Below, one piece after another: positions 46,040 through 58,000 of a DNA stretch of 64,000 nucleotides (positions are counted from its first letter, which is position 1; the number at the start of each line of letters is the position of its first letter). Source of the DNA: Dactylorhiza incarnata (taxonomy: Eukaryota > Streptophyta > Magnoliopsida > Asparagales > Orchidaceae). The position numbers and the translations under genes were made by a program. The stretch lies in assembly GCA_033032865.1 (NCBI GenBank), contig JAWHQI010000304.1, positions 1,959,001-2,023,000 on the forward strand, in the 5' to 3' direction. The notes under the pieces are model-generated. The model saw only the letters and a program-made list of their open reading frames with translations. It ran no database searches and was not told where the DNA came from.

Positions 46040-49000
46040 TGTCACAACCCGCATTTTCCCAAGAATATAATACATATTATCAGAGCAAGGGAAAATACGC
46101 GTCATGATGCCACGCCTGCAGGAGACGGCTACAGACGCTCAGGCAAACACTCCTTACGATAAATTTATAAAAAAAAACATATATGTGTTTATATTAAAAG
46201 AGAAATTTTCATTTTAACTTAAGACCGCGTCCCTCGGTCCAGTGGATCATCTAGTCCACAAGTAGAAAACTATATATACGCAGCGGAAAATAGGTTTGTT
46301 TTTAGCCTACATGAGCATGAAGATGAACATCCCAGAAATGATATGCATATATCTAGGTTTAGTATAGTAAGAAAAGATTTTATATGATCTTCAAAGTATG
46401 TGACATTTATTTAAAACCATGATATGCAAGAATGACATTTCTATACCAAGAAGTAACTAATGCATCCTAGCATAAAGCTTCCCAGAGAGCAAGTAGGTAA
46501 ACAACCTGAAAGTAACAGCAAAACAACTAGCAAGTAAACTAGCTCAAGAAGAGATTCATACGGGCGTCAACAACTGACACGAACCCGCAGGAAAGAAGGA
46601 AAAACAACCAAAGGAACTGCCCCTTACCTACTAGAGAGGAAGGGCCTCTACAGGACAGCTAAACGACGCCGCTATAACTCCTGCGGCAGCTAAAAACCTG
46701 AACCTGAGACATTCATAAGAAAAGAATGCCTCAGCCCAAAAGGGTGCAAGAAAACCAAGATTAGCAGCAATTAGTAATAAAGGAGTACAGAAAGAAGAAC
46801 TAAGCAGGTAAACATCAATAATCTAACCACAACACGAGCCAGCACAAACGAGTGCACTCGGTAGGAGGAAAAGAAAAGCCTGCACTGAAAGGTAATAGCC
46901 AAAGCAATCATGGCCAACCACGTGTCCGTCCCTGTGACTCAGAGGTGATGATTATACATATAATATATCATAATACCATACATAAGCATATAAGCTTAAT
47001 AAAACTTGAGACTGATCAGCTCGAGGGAAAAGCGTCCCCCAAAAGAAGGCACTTCGACGGTAGTATCTTCCACCAACGCCCTTTGCCCAAAACCGGGTGG
47101 TGGTCCTTCATCCACTGCCACCCAAAAATCACATCAGGAGTGCTGCGGCGGTGACTCCAATCCACCCAAACCAACAGTCCAAAAGAGGCACTGTGGCGGT
47201 GACTTTAAGCTCACACGCTCAACAGACTCACAATTAGCACCTGTAGCAGGGGTGCACAATCATATATATAGGTATATGTATATGTATAAGTATATAAACC
47301 AACCTCAGTGTGGGACACCTGAGAACACTCAGAACATTGGACTACGAAGATCATGGAGATCAAGAACCACTCACCGAAACTATCCCGGGGAATTAGGCAA
47401 CAAGCATACTTAGCTCATAAATCCAACGGAACACCAGGAGGAGTGTCAAACCAGGAGAACATGATAACAAATGGTTTAGCCATATTTCAAAACGAGAGAA
47501 TCAGGAAACACCGGATTCAGAAATAAATCAATAGATTAATATTTAACTTACAACAAGGTCGATGATTTTAACAAGAAGACACCCTGCAAGGCTTGGTGTC
47601 GAAACAAGACGAAGGTAACTTAACACAAAGGCCAAACACCAGTACAACACTCAAAGGTCAAAAGAAAACGCTTGGTGAGTCCAAACTTGACTCCCAACAA
47701 ATTTCTCATAATAGTACGATGAATAAGGCACGACAAGCACCACAAATGAACACTGACCAAATATAGGGCAACTCAAGGATAGAGCATAGCTTTATCAAGA
47801 TTCTCAGCCAAGGGGACTTAAAAGGTTTGATAACAACGTTTAAGATACCCGGGAACACCCGGCAGAAGAACATATAGATATATGAGGAAACAATTCGGAA
47901 TGAGCGATGAAATTGACAGGAGACTCAACAGGAGCCGACGGGAGAAGACTTATATCAAGTCGACGAGGAGGACTGATTTCAAAGATGACTAGGAGACTTC
48001 ACTTCAAAGTCGACGGGGAACTTCATAGAAGAAGAAATAGTTGCACAATCATAGGGTGAGTGAACCTTTCTAAACCTAGGGAAATCTTATCAGACTACCT
48101 GGTAGCGTAACCAAACAGGCATAGAAGCTACCCAGGTTCCAAGGGGGATGACAGCAGGGATCAAGAACCTAGAACACCGAACAAGACCCAAAAAGGTGAA
48201 ACACAACTGCCGCTAACCAGTTGGAAATATATTCATATTATTAATGAACATATCTTAGCGGGGTTGCATCACAGTTAGAGTGTTGACGTTGATCTATAGG
48301 GGTGACTTAAGACTCTTTATTAAGGGTTGTCAAAGGAGAAGAAAAATATGAATTATGAGACTACAAGTGAACCCAAAGTGGCATAAGGTAATCATCAACA
48401 CAGCAAGGAAATAAAATATAGGAGTAAATCTGGTTGGCCAGCTTCAAGGAAACACAGCAGCAACACTGAAGTGGTAAGGGGTAAGGGCAATACAAAGCAA
48501 CCGGCTCAACAATTTCTCAACAATACTCCCCTAAACATCATGAATATAACAACCACTTTAATGTAAGATATCATTCTTAGACATACAAATGAAAATCAGA
48601 TCTACCGGCCAACCATCACACTCAATTTCATGCAACAATACCCAAAATTTAAGGGAAATAACAGCCGGTCGGCCAAACCAAAGCCTCATAGATGACCACA
48701 AAGCTTGGCCCAGATCTCAACAACAATTTTCAACTGGAAAGAGGAATCAAAATAGAAACAGCACAAAGTGCTACCAACAAGAAATCCCCTCCCCAAACCA
48801 AAAAACATCACAAAGAGACAACAACTAACCATCTCAAATTTCCGACAAACGACGAGTGCAGAGACTGACAAGTGCAGGTTTTAGCCGAGAATGATTAGAA
48901 ACGGCAAAATGAACCAAGCAAGCAACCCCACCAAGACAGGAGTCCAGGATTCAATAACATAGATTCCGAAATTCTGCTAGCACATCTATATATACATACC

Positions 49001-50128
49001 CCAAATTAGCTAAGACCGGCTCGGGATTTGATAGCATAAACCAGGAAGTTTTGATAACAAAAGCTAGGGAATTTGCTACCAAAATTCCAAAATAGATCTG
49101 ACAACATAATCTGGGAATTTTGCTAACATAACATCCAGAATTTTTTTGATAGCATGAGCTAGGAAAACTACTAGTATAATTCTCCAAAATAAATAGGCTA
49201 ACAGGAACTAGGAAAAGGAAAAAAAAAAAAAATAACTGCTAGCATAACCCCAAAAAAATCTGTTAACAGGAACTAGGTAAGAAAATGCCAACATAAGCAC
49301 CCAAAAATCAGGTAACCGGAACTAGGAAGGCTGCTAGCATACGCTCCAAATCAGGGCCATGATCGGTAAAGAGACAGAAAAGAGATGAAGGGGAGGAGGA
49401 GGAAGAGTTTTCTTGCCTCAACAACGGCGACCCGCCGGATCGCGGCGAGCACGGAAGGAGCCGCCCGGATCCTTAGCCCCGACGACGAAGACCAGCCCCG
49501 ACGACCGCGATCCCACCTCCTCCGAAAGCTCCGGCGCCGCTCGACACCGATCCGACGCAAACCCTAGCTTCGCGACTCGCCGGCTTCACGGGAGGGTTGG
49601 GGGGTTATCGGGAAGGAGCGAATGAAAAAGAGTGGCTGGGGAAGGGGGTTTTGTTATAAATATAAATGTAAGATTATTTTATAATAATATTAATATTATT
49701 ATTATTATATAATCACTAAAAATTAAACGAACTCCGAACCTAACGAAACTTTCGCCTAAGGTGAACAGCGGCGCTACGAATCCAACGGTGAAGACAAAAT
49801 CAAAATCCGACGTGTCGTTCTCGAGATAAAATGGCCGATGTTTACGCTAAACGTAAACCATACAAAACTTCAAACGCGCACCGAGACTCCAAAAACGATC
49901 GGATCGCGACGAAACTTGACGGGCAAGTCTAAAATTAAACAACTTAATTTCCTATCGTAAAATTTTCCAATTTCGGTAAATTTTCAAAATTTTGTCGGCT
50001 TGACCAAACGGACACGAGAACGCTCTAACAGCAATGCGTCTTTAACTCTGCACTAGCGTAACGCCCTTTCGTCATTATTACGACAATTAAAACAATTAAA
50101 ATAATCGTCGAAAATCAGGGGCGTTACA
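46040..50128 (-). repeat. 5' LTR of the LARD-like element (4,089 bp)
   Basis: Collinear with the other LTR throughout. Differences are mostly single substitutions, with a 3-bp difference in a GAG run near 49396 and small changes in A runs. Confidence 0.95.
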
Positions 50129-50133
50129 TAAAT

Positions 50134-50789
50134 GACCAAAGATATATGATTTATATTCATAGTCAATGGATCATATAGCTATCCAACGATCCACACTATA
50201 ATTACAAGTATTTCTAAAAAATTAAGAGTTATTATAAAATAGTCATCAAACAATTTGAGAAAGAGATGTTGCAACGGATCATCGTCATTCAAGATCGACT
50301 TGTTGATTGCTTGGTGAGGTTGGCAGTGTAGAAAGATGTTGAAGGTCCCTATAACATTAGCGGTGAAATTGCCAAACCTTTTGATGGAGGCGGAAATCAT
50401 TGACACGCATTTTTTTTCATGTGTTTGTGCAGTTGTCGGTATTCTGAAAACATTTATGTGTGCTTCAAATCGAGCATGCAAAATCAAATTATTATACACC
50501 GAAGATGAGACCAATTTATAGGTTTTTGAAGAAAATTATAATGGTTGATTTTTAGGAATAAGTTAAAAACATATAGTAGTTATTTTGAAAAAAATGCAGA
50601 ATTTTAGGATGGGGAATTCATCTAATTGACTAATTCCAATGTTAAAAAATCATGTGGACTTAGGCTTCCGTGAATCCATTTGTAAATAATAGTTTCAATA
50701 AAACATTCTACAAACATTTCTTCCACGAATCCCATTTGTACATAATAGTTTCAATACAACATTCTACAAACATTTCTTCCAATAATTTA
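50134..50789. other. No recognisable gene
   Basis: AT-rich DNA. Open frames of 111 codons (50179-50514, minus) and 61 codons (50336-50521, plus) overlap on opposite strands, and neither shows a family motif. An imperfect duplication of 'acattctacaaacatttcttcc' occurs near 50702 and 50759. Confidence 0.5.
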
Positions 50790-50975
50790 GAATCCGTTTA
50801 GGGTGAGTTTGGACAGAAACATCACTGTCATAGAATGTATGTTTGACATGACAATAGTTATTGCCGCCGCTAAGAAAAGAAAACTAATTTTTAACATTAA
50901 AGTAGATGAAGTCCCTTAGGTGAGGTCGTGCGTTCAAGACGCCGGTTTAAATTTACCGCCCCGCCAGAGGAGCCC
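50790..50975. mobile_element. Diverged Tourist-like MITE
   Basis: Interior matches the 9625 and 39417 copies (gtttggacagaaacatcac, catagaatgtatgtttg, aagaaaagaaaacta). The ends have decayed (GAATCCGTTTAGGG; GAGGAGCCC). TTA lies at 50787-50789 and TAA follows the right end. Confidence 0.65.
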
Positions 50976-51548
50976 TAATCTGATAAATCAGAGAGGATAT
51001 AATTGTGTGGGATCCACCCAAGAAATTAAATTTTTGGCAAACAATTAAAATGCAGATAATATCCGTGATAATGAAGTATTTATTCAACGCGAAGGTTGTT
51101 GCTGTCTAGATGATTGCTAGCTATATTTTCAGCATGTCCAACTGTGGGTAAATTTTTGGGTCCGGGTCAGTGCACTGTGAGCACGACTGGCTGTTGCATT
51201 TCTATTGGTTCTGGGTGGACCCAAATTTTTTTTCCTAATTGTGTGGGGTCCATTGATAATGATACCGGTATTAGTAAACCGCACGAGCCACCACAGACTT
51301 TGAAGCACTAAAAATATGAAGGATTTTCAGGAAACCCCTTAATTTTTAATCTAATTATTCAATTACACAAATTTCAATGACATTTGCCGTGCGCGATAAT
51401 GCATTGCGAGCACTGCTCATAATCCCCCGACACGATAAGATATTGTGCGACATTATTTTTGATTTTATGAAAGTCCTATACATTAAAAAAAAACTAAGCT
51501 ATCATTTACATTAAAGAAAGTAAAACATTTGATGGTCATATTTCAAAA

Positions 51549-51967
51549 GGGCAATGTTATAGGCAGTCCTATTCTCGCTATTTGCAGTCTAATTTTTACG
51601 AGTTTTTTCGTGCTTTTTGAAAATATGCTCTGTAAATGCATTTTTAGGAAAATTGTTCAACACGAAAGTTGTAGATCTCGTCGAGATCTACAACTTTCGT
51701 GTTGAACACTTTTCCTAAAAATGCACGCACAAGGCGTATTGCCGCCCTGATTGAAACATGAGCGTAATTTTTGTAAATACGTCTTGTGCATGCATTTTTA
51801 GGAAAAGTGTTCAACACGAAAGTTGTAGATCTCGACGAGATCTACAACTTTCGTGTTGAACAATTTTCCTAAAAATGCATGGACAGAGCGTATTTTCAAA
51901 AAGCGCGAAAAAATTCGTAAAAATTAGACTGCGAATAGCGAGAATAGGACTGCCTATAACATTGCCC
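51549..51967. mobile_element. Mutator-like double-palindrome MITE, 9-bp TSD
   Basis: The ends GGGCAATGTTATAGGCAGTCC and its complement are flanked by perfect ATTTCAAAA copies (51540-51548 and 51968-51976). Terminal inverted repeats extend about 130 bp. Each arm ends in a near-perfect palindrome around 'gagatctacaactttcgtg' (centres near 51682 and 51837), and the spacer between the palindromes is itself partly inverted (gcacaaggcgtatt / aatacgtcttgtgc). The whole 419 bp can fold on itself. Non-coding. Confidence 0.9.
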
Positions 51968-52299
51968 ATTTCAAAACCAGGGTCACCCCAAATTTTTCTT
52001 TATTTAATATAGTATGGATACGTGGATGTGTGCGCACGCGCGCGTGTGTGTTAAACTTCTTCTTTGTGGTAAATTGATGTGGTTTCCTTACCAAACATTA
52101 AGTATCATGTGATAAGGAGTGCTTGTTGCGACAGGAGCTGCTCACGAGCTTGAACCAAAAAAATCTAGGCATGAAGGTCGAGAGAAGGCCCAGTCCAGAT
52201 TTCATGTAGGAAGTCGCCATCCATCGTCTCTCCAGTGAAGCAACAGTACTGAAGTCGTCGATCAAATTCCTTTCCAAGCTACTGAAGAAGAAGTCGTGT

Positions 52300-53060
52300 T
52301 GTCATCGATGTGTTATACTTCCTTACCACAACTAGGTTCTCTGTTTTTTTTTTCTCCAAAGGAAGATTAAGCAGTCGCGCATCTCTATTCTTGCACTCCA
52401 TGTGTTTGTTCAGTTGGCTCAATGATTATCTTGGAGGTACGTTTTGTCTCATTAATTCGCGGGATGGAGGGCTCGGCCCCTCCAACCCCACCTCTTTTGC
52501 TAATGTGGTTTCTTCAACCTTTTTTGGACCTTCCAGACCTCGATTTAGGCTCGGTGATCGTCCCCTCACAATTTATGTGCATAGAGACCAAATTGATGTG
52601 TTCACGTACCGAAGAAGAGATGCTATACGTAGCAACGGCTTTGGAGTTTTGCCTAGTCGCCAAATGTGCCTACGGCTGGCCCTCCATTCCAGATTTCAAG
52701 ACTTTCCTTCCACACGAGTTAAAATCGGAACATGAATGCAGAGCTGTGCTGATTGTCCGTCGACATCTGATTCTTTCCTTTGTCTCGGAGGAAGATTCCA
52801 AGAATGTATGGCTTAGGGAATCCATTGTGTTTAAGAATTTATTGTTTAGTTTTTTACGGTGGACGCTACTATACTTCAGGGAATTTGATGTCATTCCGGC
52901 TTGGATCAATATCTGGGGTCTACCTTTTTCATATTATTGTTAAGCCTTTTGGGATATTACCTTCACTAGATAATCACACACTAGATGGTACCAAATATGA
53001 TTGGGCTCGCGTTTGTATTAAGTTCAACCTTAGATATATCCTCCGCCCCATCTCATCTTA
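52300..53060 (+). pseudogene. LINE ORF1-like fragment (DUF4283-type)
   Basis: The frame 52422-52943 reads ALEFCLVAKCAYGWPSIPDF, then RAVLIVRRHLILSFVSEEDS, KNVWLRES and FREFDVIPAWINIWGLPF. This is the domain order of plant LINE ORF1 (DUF4283). A second frame (52310-52735) carries SFANVVSSTFFGPSRPRF and RPLTIYVHRDQIDVF, the expected preceding part, so at least one frameshift separates them. No endonuclease or reverse transcriptase follows. Confidence 0.6.
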
Positions 53061-53191
53061 TTAAGTTCAACCTTAGCCTGAGCAATTTATTTTTAAGAAA
53101 AATAAATTGGCTCACCATCCCACCATGATTTCCTGGAAATTGCTCAGGCTTCTTCTACTCTGTGGTATTGTGCAATTGGGGAGGTTGCTCT

Positions 53192-53990
53192 TGTTAGAAT
53201 TGAAGTGAGCTAGCGCCAGCGCTGGCGCGCGCCAGCGCTAGATCATACTCGCCACCCCCTTGTTTGCCTATAAATAGAGGGGTACCCCCCTCTAAAGAGT
53301 ATCGATTCTGGATCTGGCGAGTATCATCAACTTTGAGCGAGTTAGAGATACCAGAGCGCCACCAGGCGAGCATCGGACTTGGAGTAAGTTCGGCAGGCGA
53401 GCATCGGACTTGGAGTAAGTTCGGCAGGCGAGCATCGGACTTGGAGTAAGTTCGGCCAGCTCCCTTGAGCGAGTAGCGAGCAGTGGAGATACCGTCGGCG
53501 CTAGTGCTAGCGCGCGCGGTAGCGACAAGAGGCGAAGAGGCGAGCAGCGAGTAGCTAGGAGTGCGAGTACCTACTCGGGAGATAGCGCCCGACGCTAGTG
53601 GTAGCGCTCGCGCTAGCGAGTATTGGAGGAAGCGACGCGTGTCGAGTACGCGAGAAGCTTGGAGTGCGAGCAGATAGCTTGCGAGTTGGAGAGCTAACGC
53701 CTGGCGCTAGCGATACCGCCGGCGGTAGCGAGGAGCGAGCTTCTGTAGCGAGGAGTGAGTATCGAAGCGAGTATCACCAGCGCGGTGTGCTCCGGAGGAG
53801 AAGCGGACTTTGTCCGTGACCAAGTTCTTTCCTTCTATTGGCTTTTGTGATTCAAGTTGGATGCAACTTGTATTCAGCCGTGTTCAGTTGTAACTAGCTA
53901 CCGAAATTAGTATTGTGAAATCTTGTGTTCATTTTTGGTGTCCTTATTCTCCGGTTGGTTGACGTGTTCTTCTGACTTCAAAATATTTCA
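53192..53990 (+). repeat. Copia-3 5' LTR (about 799 bp)
   Basis: Starts TGTTAGAATTGAAG and ends AAAATATTTCA two bases before the primer-binding site. It has a TATA box (GCCTATAAATAG, near 53267) and many GCTAGCGC/GCGCGCGC-type motifs between 53210 and 53730. The 3' half shares 'caagttggatgcaacttg' with the 10290 solo LTR. Confidence 0.85.
53365..53457. repeat. Three exact-phase 31-bp tandem repeats in the Copia-3 LTR
   Basis: Unit starts at 53365, 53396 and 53427 (ggcgagcatcggacttggag...), directly downstream of the TATA box. Confidence 0.95.
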
Positions 53991-53992
53991 CA

Positions 53993-54004
53993 TGGCATCA
54001 GAGG
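53993..54004 (+). other. Copia-3 primer-binding site
   Basis: TGGCATCAGAGG, one base different from the standard TGGTATCAGAG. Confidence 0.75.
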
Positions 54005-54034
54005 GATAGTGGGAACAAGGACGAAGCAACCAAG

Positions 54035-54233
54035 ATGGACGGCGGAGGAGGGTATGCTAGGGGACTTGGTATTGAGCTGCTTACTCAAACCAACTACAAG
54101 AAGTGGATGTCTTGTATGGAGAGCTACCTTCTTGGAGAGGATCTCTGGGAGGTTGTTGGTGGTGGGGAGCAAGAGGAAGTAGTAGCTGCCGGTGATAATG
54201 GTCCAGCTGTGAGAGCTTAGAGGAAGACCAACG
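54035..54233 (+). pseudogene. Copia-3 gag, N-terminal 66 codons, cut by element E
   Basis: Starts MDGGGGYARGLGIELLTQTN and continues NYKKWMSCMESYLLGEDLW, the copia Gag N-terminal pattern. A TAG at 54218-54220 stands where relatives have Trp. The gypsy element begins 13 bases later, so the rest of Copia-3 would resume beyond the window. Confidence 0.85.
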
Positions 54234-54981
54234 CTGTACAACCCCGATATTCGCCAGGTAAGGAAATCAAGCGAGACGGGAGTGGCGAGGCCCAGACCTC
54301 GCCAAGATTGACCCAGCCGATGAAACCTCGGCAGACTACCAAAATAGGCAGCGAGGTCCTCGCGAGGCGACCTTCTAAAAGGGATGCCACGGGCCGTATT
54401 CGCGAGAGGACCCGCGAGAACTCCTTCAGCAAGGTTCTCGCGAGGCGATCCCCCGGAATGACCCGCGAGAAGGCCCGCGAGAAGACCTGCGAGAGCTCCG
54501 ACAGTAAGGTCATCGCAACCCCTTATCCATAAATCATTAGGGTCAACTTACCATTTTACCCTTGGTGGTCTGCCCTTAGCCTCTCCAAACAGCGGAGCTT
54601 GGCTGTTAGCAGACCCATTTGAGGTGCAGATAGTAAAATCTAAAGATGGAATCCTGTTATTTGCAAACCAGATCAGAAAATCTATAAATAGGACCTTAAG
54701 GGCACCTTTGGAGAGGATCTCACTTCAGCTTCCCTCTCCTTAGGCTTTCTTTGGTTAGCATTTCCAGAGCTCTCCAAGGTGCCCAAGTCTCAGCTTTGGC
54801 TTGGGAGGGGAAGCGCTCAACGATCTTCCGGGTTAGTGGAGGGACCTCCTCGCTGTGACTAAGGTCTTAGTCAAATTCTTAATCTTCCGTCAACCCTCCT
54901 CGAGGGATCAGTAAGGGCTAGCCGCCCTCATTTCGGTGAGGGCCCCGAGCTCTACGAGAGACCGAGAAATCGGTTTCAACA
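54234..54981 (+). repeat. Element E 5' LTR (748 bp)
   Basis: Runs TGTACAACCCCG to CGGTTTCAACA. It contains a 'gcgaggcg/cccgcgagaa' cluster (54350-54500) and a TATA-like CTATAAATAGG near 54680. The following TTTTGGTGCGGTGAGC is the putative primer-binding site, though I cannot name the tRNA. Confidence 0.8.
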
Positions 54982-55037
54982 TTTTGGTGCGGTGAGCGTG
55001 GAGCGTGGCTGGTTCAAGAAAGTTCCAGAGAAGGGTT

Positions 55038-58000
55038 ATGGCGGGAGAGGAGCAGGGCGAGGAGTTCGGCGAGACTCCTCAGGAGGCGATGGCTAGGATG
55101 CTCGCGGATTTCAGAAAGGAGGTGCTCGACACCTTGGGGTTCACGGTCACAGCTCTGCGAAGTGAGTTTGCGACCCCGGCGCCTCAGGCGACCACTCCCC
55201 CAACAGCAGTCGGCGAGAGGGCACCAGGAGGAAGGCCTGGAAAGGAAGTTGTCGTCGGCTTAGGTCAGAGCCAGGAAGGGCGGGTGTTGTTCGCCAGTCC
55301 GGCGAGCTCCGTGCCGGCGAGCTCAGCGCTGGCGAGCTCCATCCCAACGAGCGCGTCACTGGCGAGTGCACGCCAAGAGGAAGCGGCGACTGTCGGGGTG
55401 GTTCAGGCGAGCACCGCCCTCGCGAGCACAGTCCCGGCGAGCTCAAGTTTGGCGAGCGAGCTTGGGGACGAGTGGAGGCGGGAAGAGTGACAGGTGGGGG
55501 GAGCCCCTTTTGCGAGCTGGTGCTTTCCGCACCCATCCCTGGGGGATTTGGAGAATGGGACCGGGTGTACTACAACGGTAGGGATGACCCTGTCCAAGAC
55601 CTGTAGAGTTTCGAAGACTCGGTCTCCATCAGGCCGATGTCAGATGCCTTCAAGTGTCGGCTCTTTGCCGTCACCCTCAAGGAGAAGGCCAGGGACTGGT
55701 TTCATCATCTCCCTGCAGGGTCAATCTACTCGTTCGAGGATTTGCGCCGAAGTTTTTTGCTGAGGTTCTCGACCTCAAAAAAGAGGAAGAAGGACGCTGA
55801 TTCCCTCTTCGCAGTGAAGCAGGGATCCAGGGAGTCGCTGGCTCAGTATGCCGATCGGTTCCAGGAGGAAGTACAACTCACTCAGGAGATGCCTGGGTTT
55901 GCACTCCAACTCGCCTTCACGGTCGGGTTGAAAGAGAGTTTTTTCAAGATGGCGTTGAAGAGAAAAGCCCCCGTCTCCTTTAAAGAGCTGATGGAGAGGG
56001 TGTCGGAGGAAGTCGCGAGTGAGGAGGCCAATCCAGAGCTCACCAGGAGGCTAGCGAAGCTCAGTGAGCCGGAAGTGAGGCAGCAGGAGGTCAGGAGAAG
56101 GGAAGAGCCCCGGGCCCCGGAGGGAGAATGGAGGCCGCAAGGGGGAGGAGTGCAAGGGCAGGGAAGGGGTTACGGCCCAGGAAGGGGTAACCATGTCGGA
56201 GGTCAATGGAGGCCCCCCCAGTTAGGGTGGAGGCAAGGTCCGATGCAAATGCCTCCCCCTCCCCAACAGGCCATGACGATTGGACGAGGAAGAGGAAGAG
56301 GAAGGGGAAGGGGAGGAGAGGCGAAAACGGCGGCCGCTAGGAGGAGAAGGAATAGGGTGGCAGAGGCCGAGGCAAGAGAAGTGGCGTTGCCATTTTGTAT
56401 CTTCCATGATGTGGAAGGCCACTCAACGGACACCTGTCCGGAGTTCCTAGAAGTGAAGAGGGGCAGAGCGCCCGCACCACCACCGCAGCAGCCAATGAGG
56501 ATCGTGGAGGTTGAACCTCGAGAGGAGGAGGAGGAAAGGTGTGAGGATAGAACCGATTTGGGAAGTAGAGGAGGGATCGGGGTGATCCATGGGGGAGTAG
56601 GGGTGGAGGCGACCCGCAAGGCTAGCCTCCATACCATCTACCGCCGAAGCGTGGCTTCGACATCCACCGCTCCACCCCCGGCCGAAAAAATCGTTTTCAC
56701 CCAGAAAGACATGCCGGGCTACGAGGACCCGTTCTGTGACGCGCTGGTCATCCAGACGGCGATCGAGAACTTCACCGTCTCCCGGATCCTAGTGGACAAC
56801 GGAAGTTCGGTCAACGTCATCTTCAAGAAGGCGTTTGACAAGATGGGTGTGGAGCCTCGGAGGGTGTTGGCCTCAGATGGCCATTTGTTTGGATTCTTGG
56901 GGGAGAGGAAGGAAGTAGAAGGGGGAGTAGGGCTTCATGTGACCCTGGGTGGGCAGTCCCGAAACTGTCGTTTTGTCATTGTGGACGCCCCAAGCAGTTA
57001 CAGCGCCATCTTCGGACGGCCACTCATCAGCGCGTTCCGCTGTGTCCCTTCCACCTTTCATCAATGCCTTAAGTTCAACGACGGAGGGGTTCAGGTGCGG
57101 ATCAGGGGGGATCCCAAGGTGGCGAGACAGTGCTACGTAACGGCTGTCAACACCATCTCCTGGATGGGAGAAGCTGAGGAGTGGGATAGGATGATGGAGG
57201 AGGCGGCAGAAGCCGGAAGTATGGAGGTAGCCGAGGAGAAGATGGAGGGAGATGAAGTCCATGCCCAGGAAGGGGTAGCTGAGGAACCCCGGGCGGAAAG
57301 AGAGGAAGAGGAAGAGAAGGCCCAGGGGGGGAGGGCAGAAGAGCTGATGGTGGTAGAAAAGGAAGTCGAGGAGGAATCCCAGGCTCCCACGTGTGCCGAA
57401 GAGGAGAAGGCTTGGGGAGAGCAGTCCCGGTTGGAGGCTGTGGACGAGGTCGTAGAGCTCGAGGTCACCACCCGGCTGGGGGTGGTGAAAAAAGTCTGGG
57501 TCAGCGGAGAACTCAGCCCAGAAGATCAAGCGGAGATTCTGGCTTGCGTACAGAAGAACGTGGACGTCTTCGCTTGGAGCGCCGCGGAAATGCCCGGGAT
57601 CGACGCGGATGTGTCTTGCCATCGCCTCAACCTCGACCCCGGCGCCCTCCCCATCCGCCAGAAGAGGAGGGCCGTCGCAGACAAGCTAGAAGGGCCCATC
57701 CGCGAGGAGGTGGGCAAACTCCTGCAGGCCGGATTTGTATCGGAGATCCAGTATCCAGGCTGGGTCTCCAACGTCGTTATGATAAAAAAGGGAGGAGGTA
57801 AGTGGCGTATGTGTATCGACTTTTCGCTTCTTAATAAATCATGCCCGAAAGATTGCTACCCCCTGCCCAGAATCGACGCGCTGGTTGACTCAGCCGTTGG
57901 TTTTTCTGTAATGTCTTTCTTAGATGCTTTTTCAGGTTACCATCAAATCCGCATGCATCCCCCAGACATCAAGGATGTTTCCTTCATCACGGGGGATGGA

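Larger units (their letters stand above)
39828..50128 (-). mobile_element. LARD-like retrotransposon with giant LTRs
   Basis: Two direct repeats, 39828-43913 (4,086 bp) and 46040-50128 (4,089 bp), both run TGTCACAACCCGC to GGGGCGTTACA. They enclose only 2,126 bp. TAAAT flanks both outer ends (39823-39827 and 50129-50133), a perfect 5-bp target duplication. An initiator-Met primer-binding site lies at 46026-46037 on the minus strand, and a purine tract (AGGGGGAG, minus) adjoins 43914. The element therefore reads on the minus strand. By eye I count roughly 35-40 differences between the LTRs (about 1%), so it inserted recently. No usable gag or pol is visible. It fits the large retrotransposon derivatives that depend on other gypsy elements. 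Confidence 0.95.

Noticed and set aside
40641..49567. Duplicated small open frames (for example 40795-41202 and 47006-47413)
   Set aside because: They are copies within two LTRs of one element, without recognisable domains or promoters.
56203..57622. Minus-strand open frames of 144 and 249 codons inside element E gag-pol
   Set aside because: Shadows of the plus-strand gag and protease, which have clear domain motifs.
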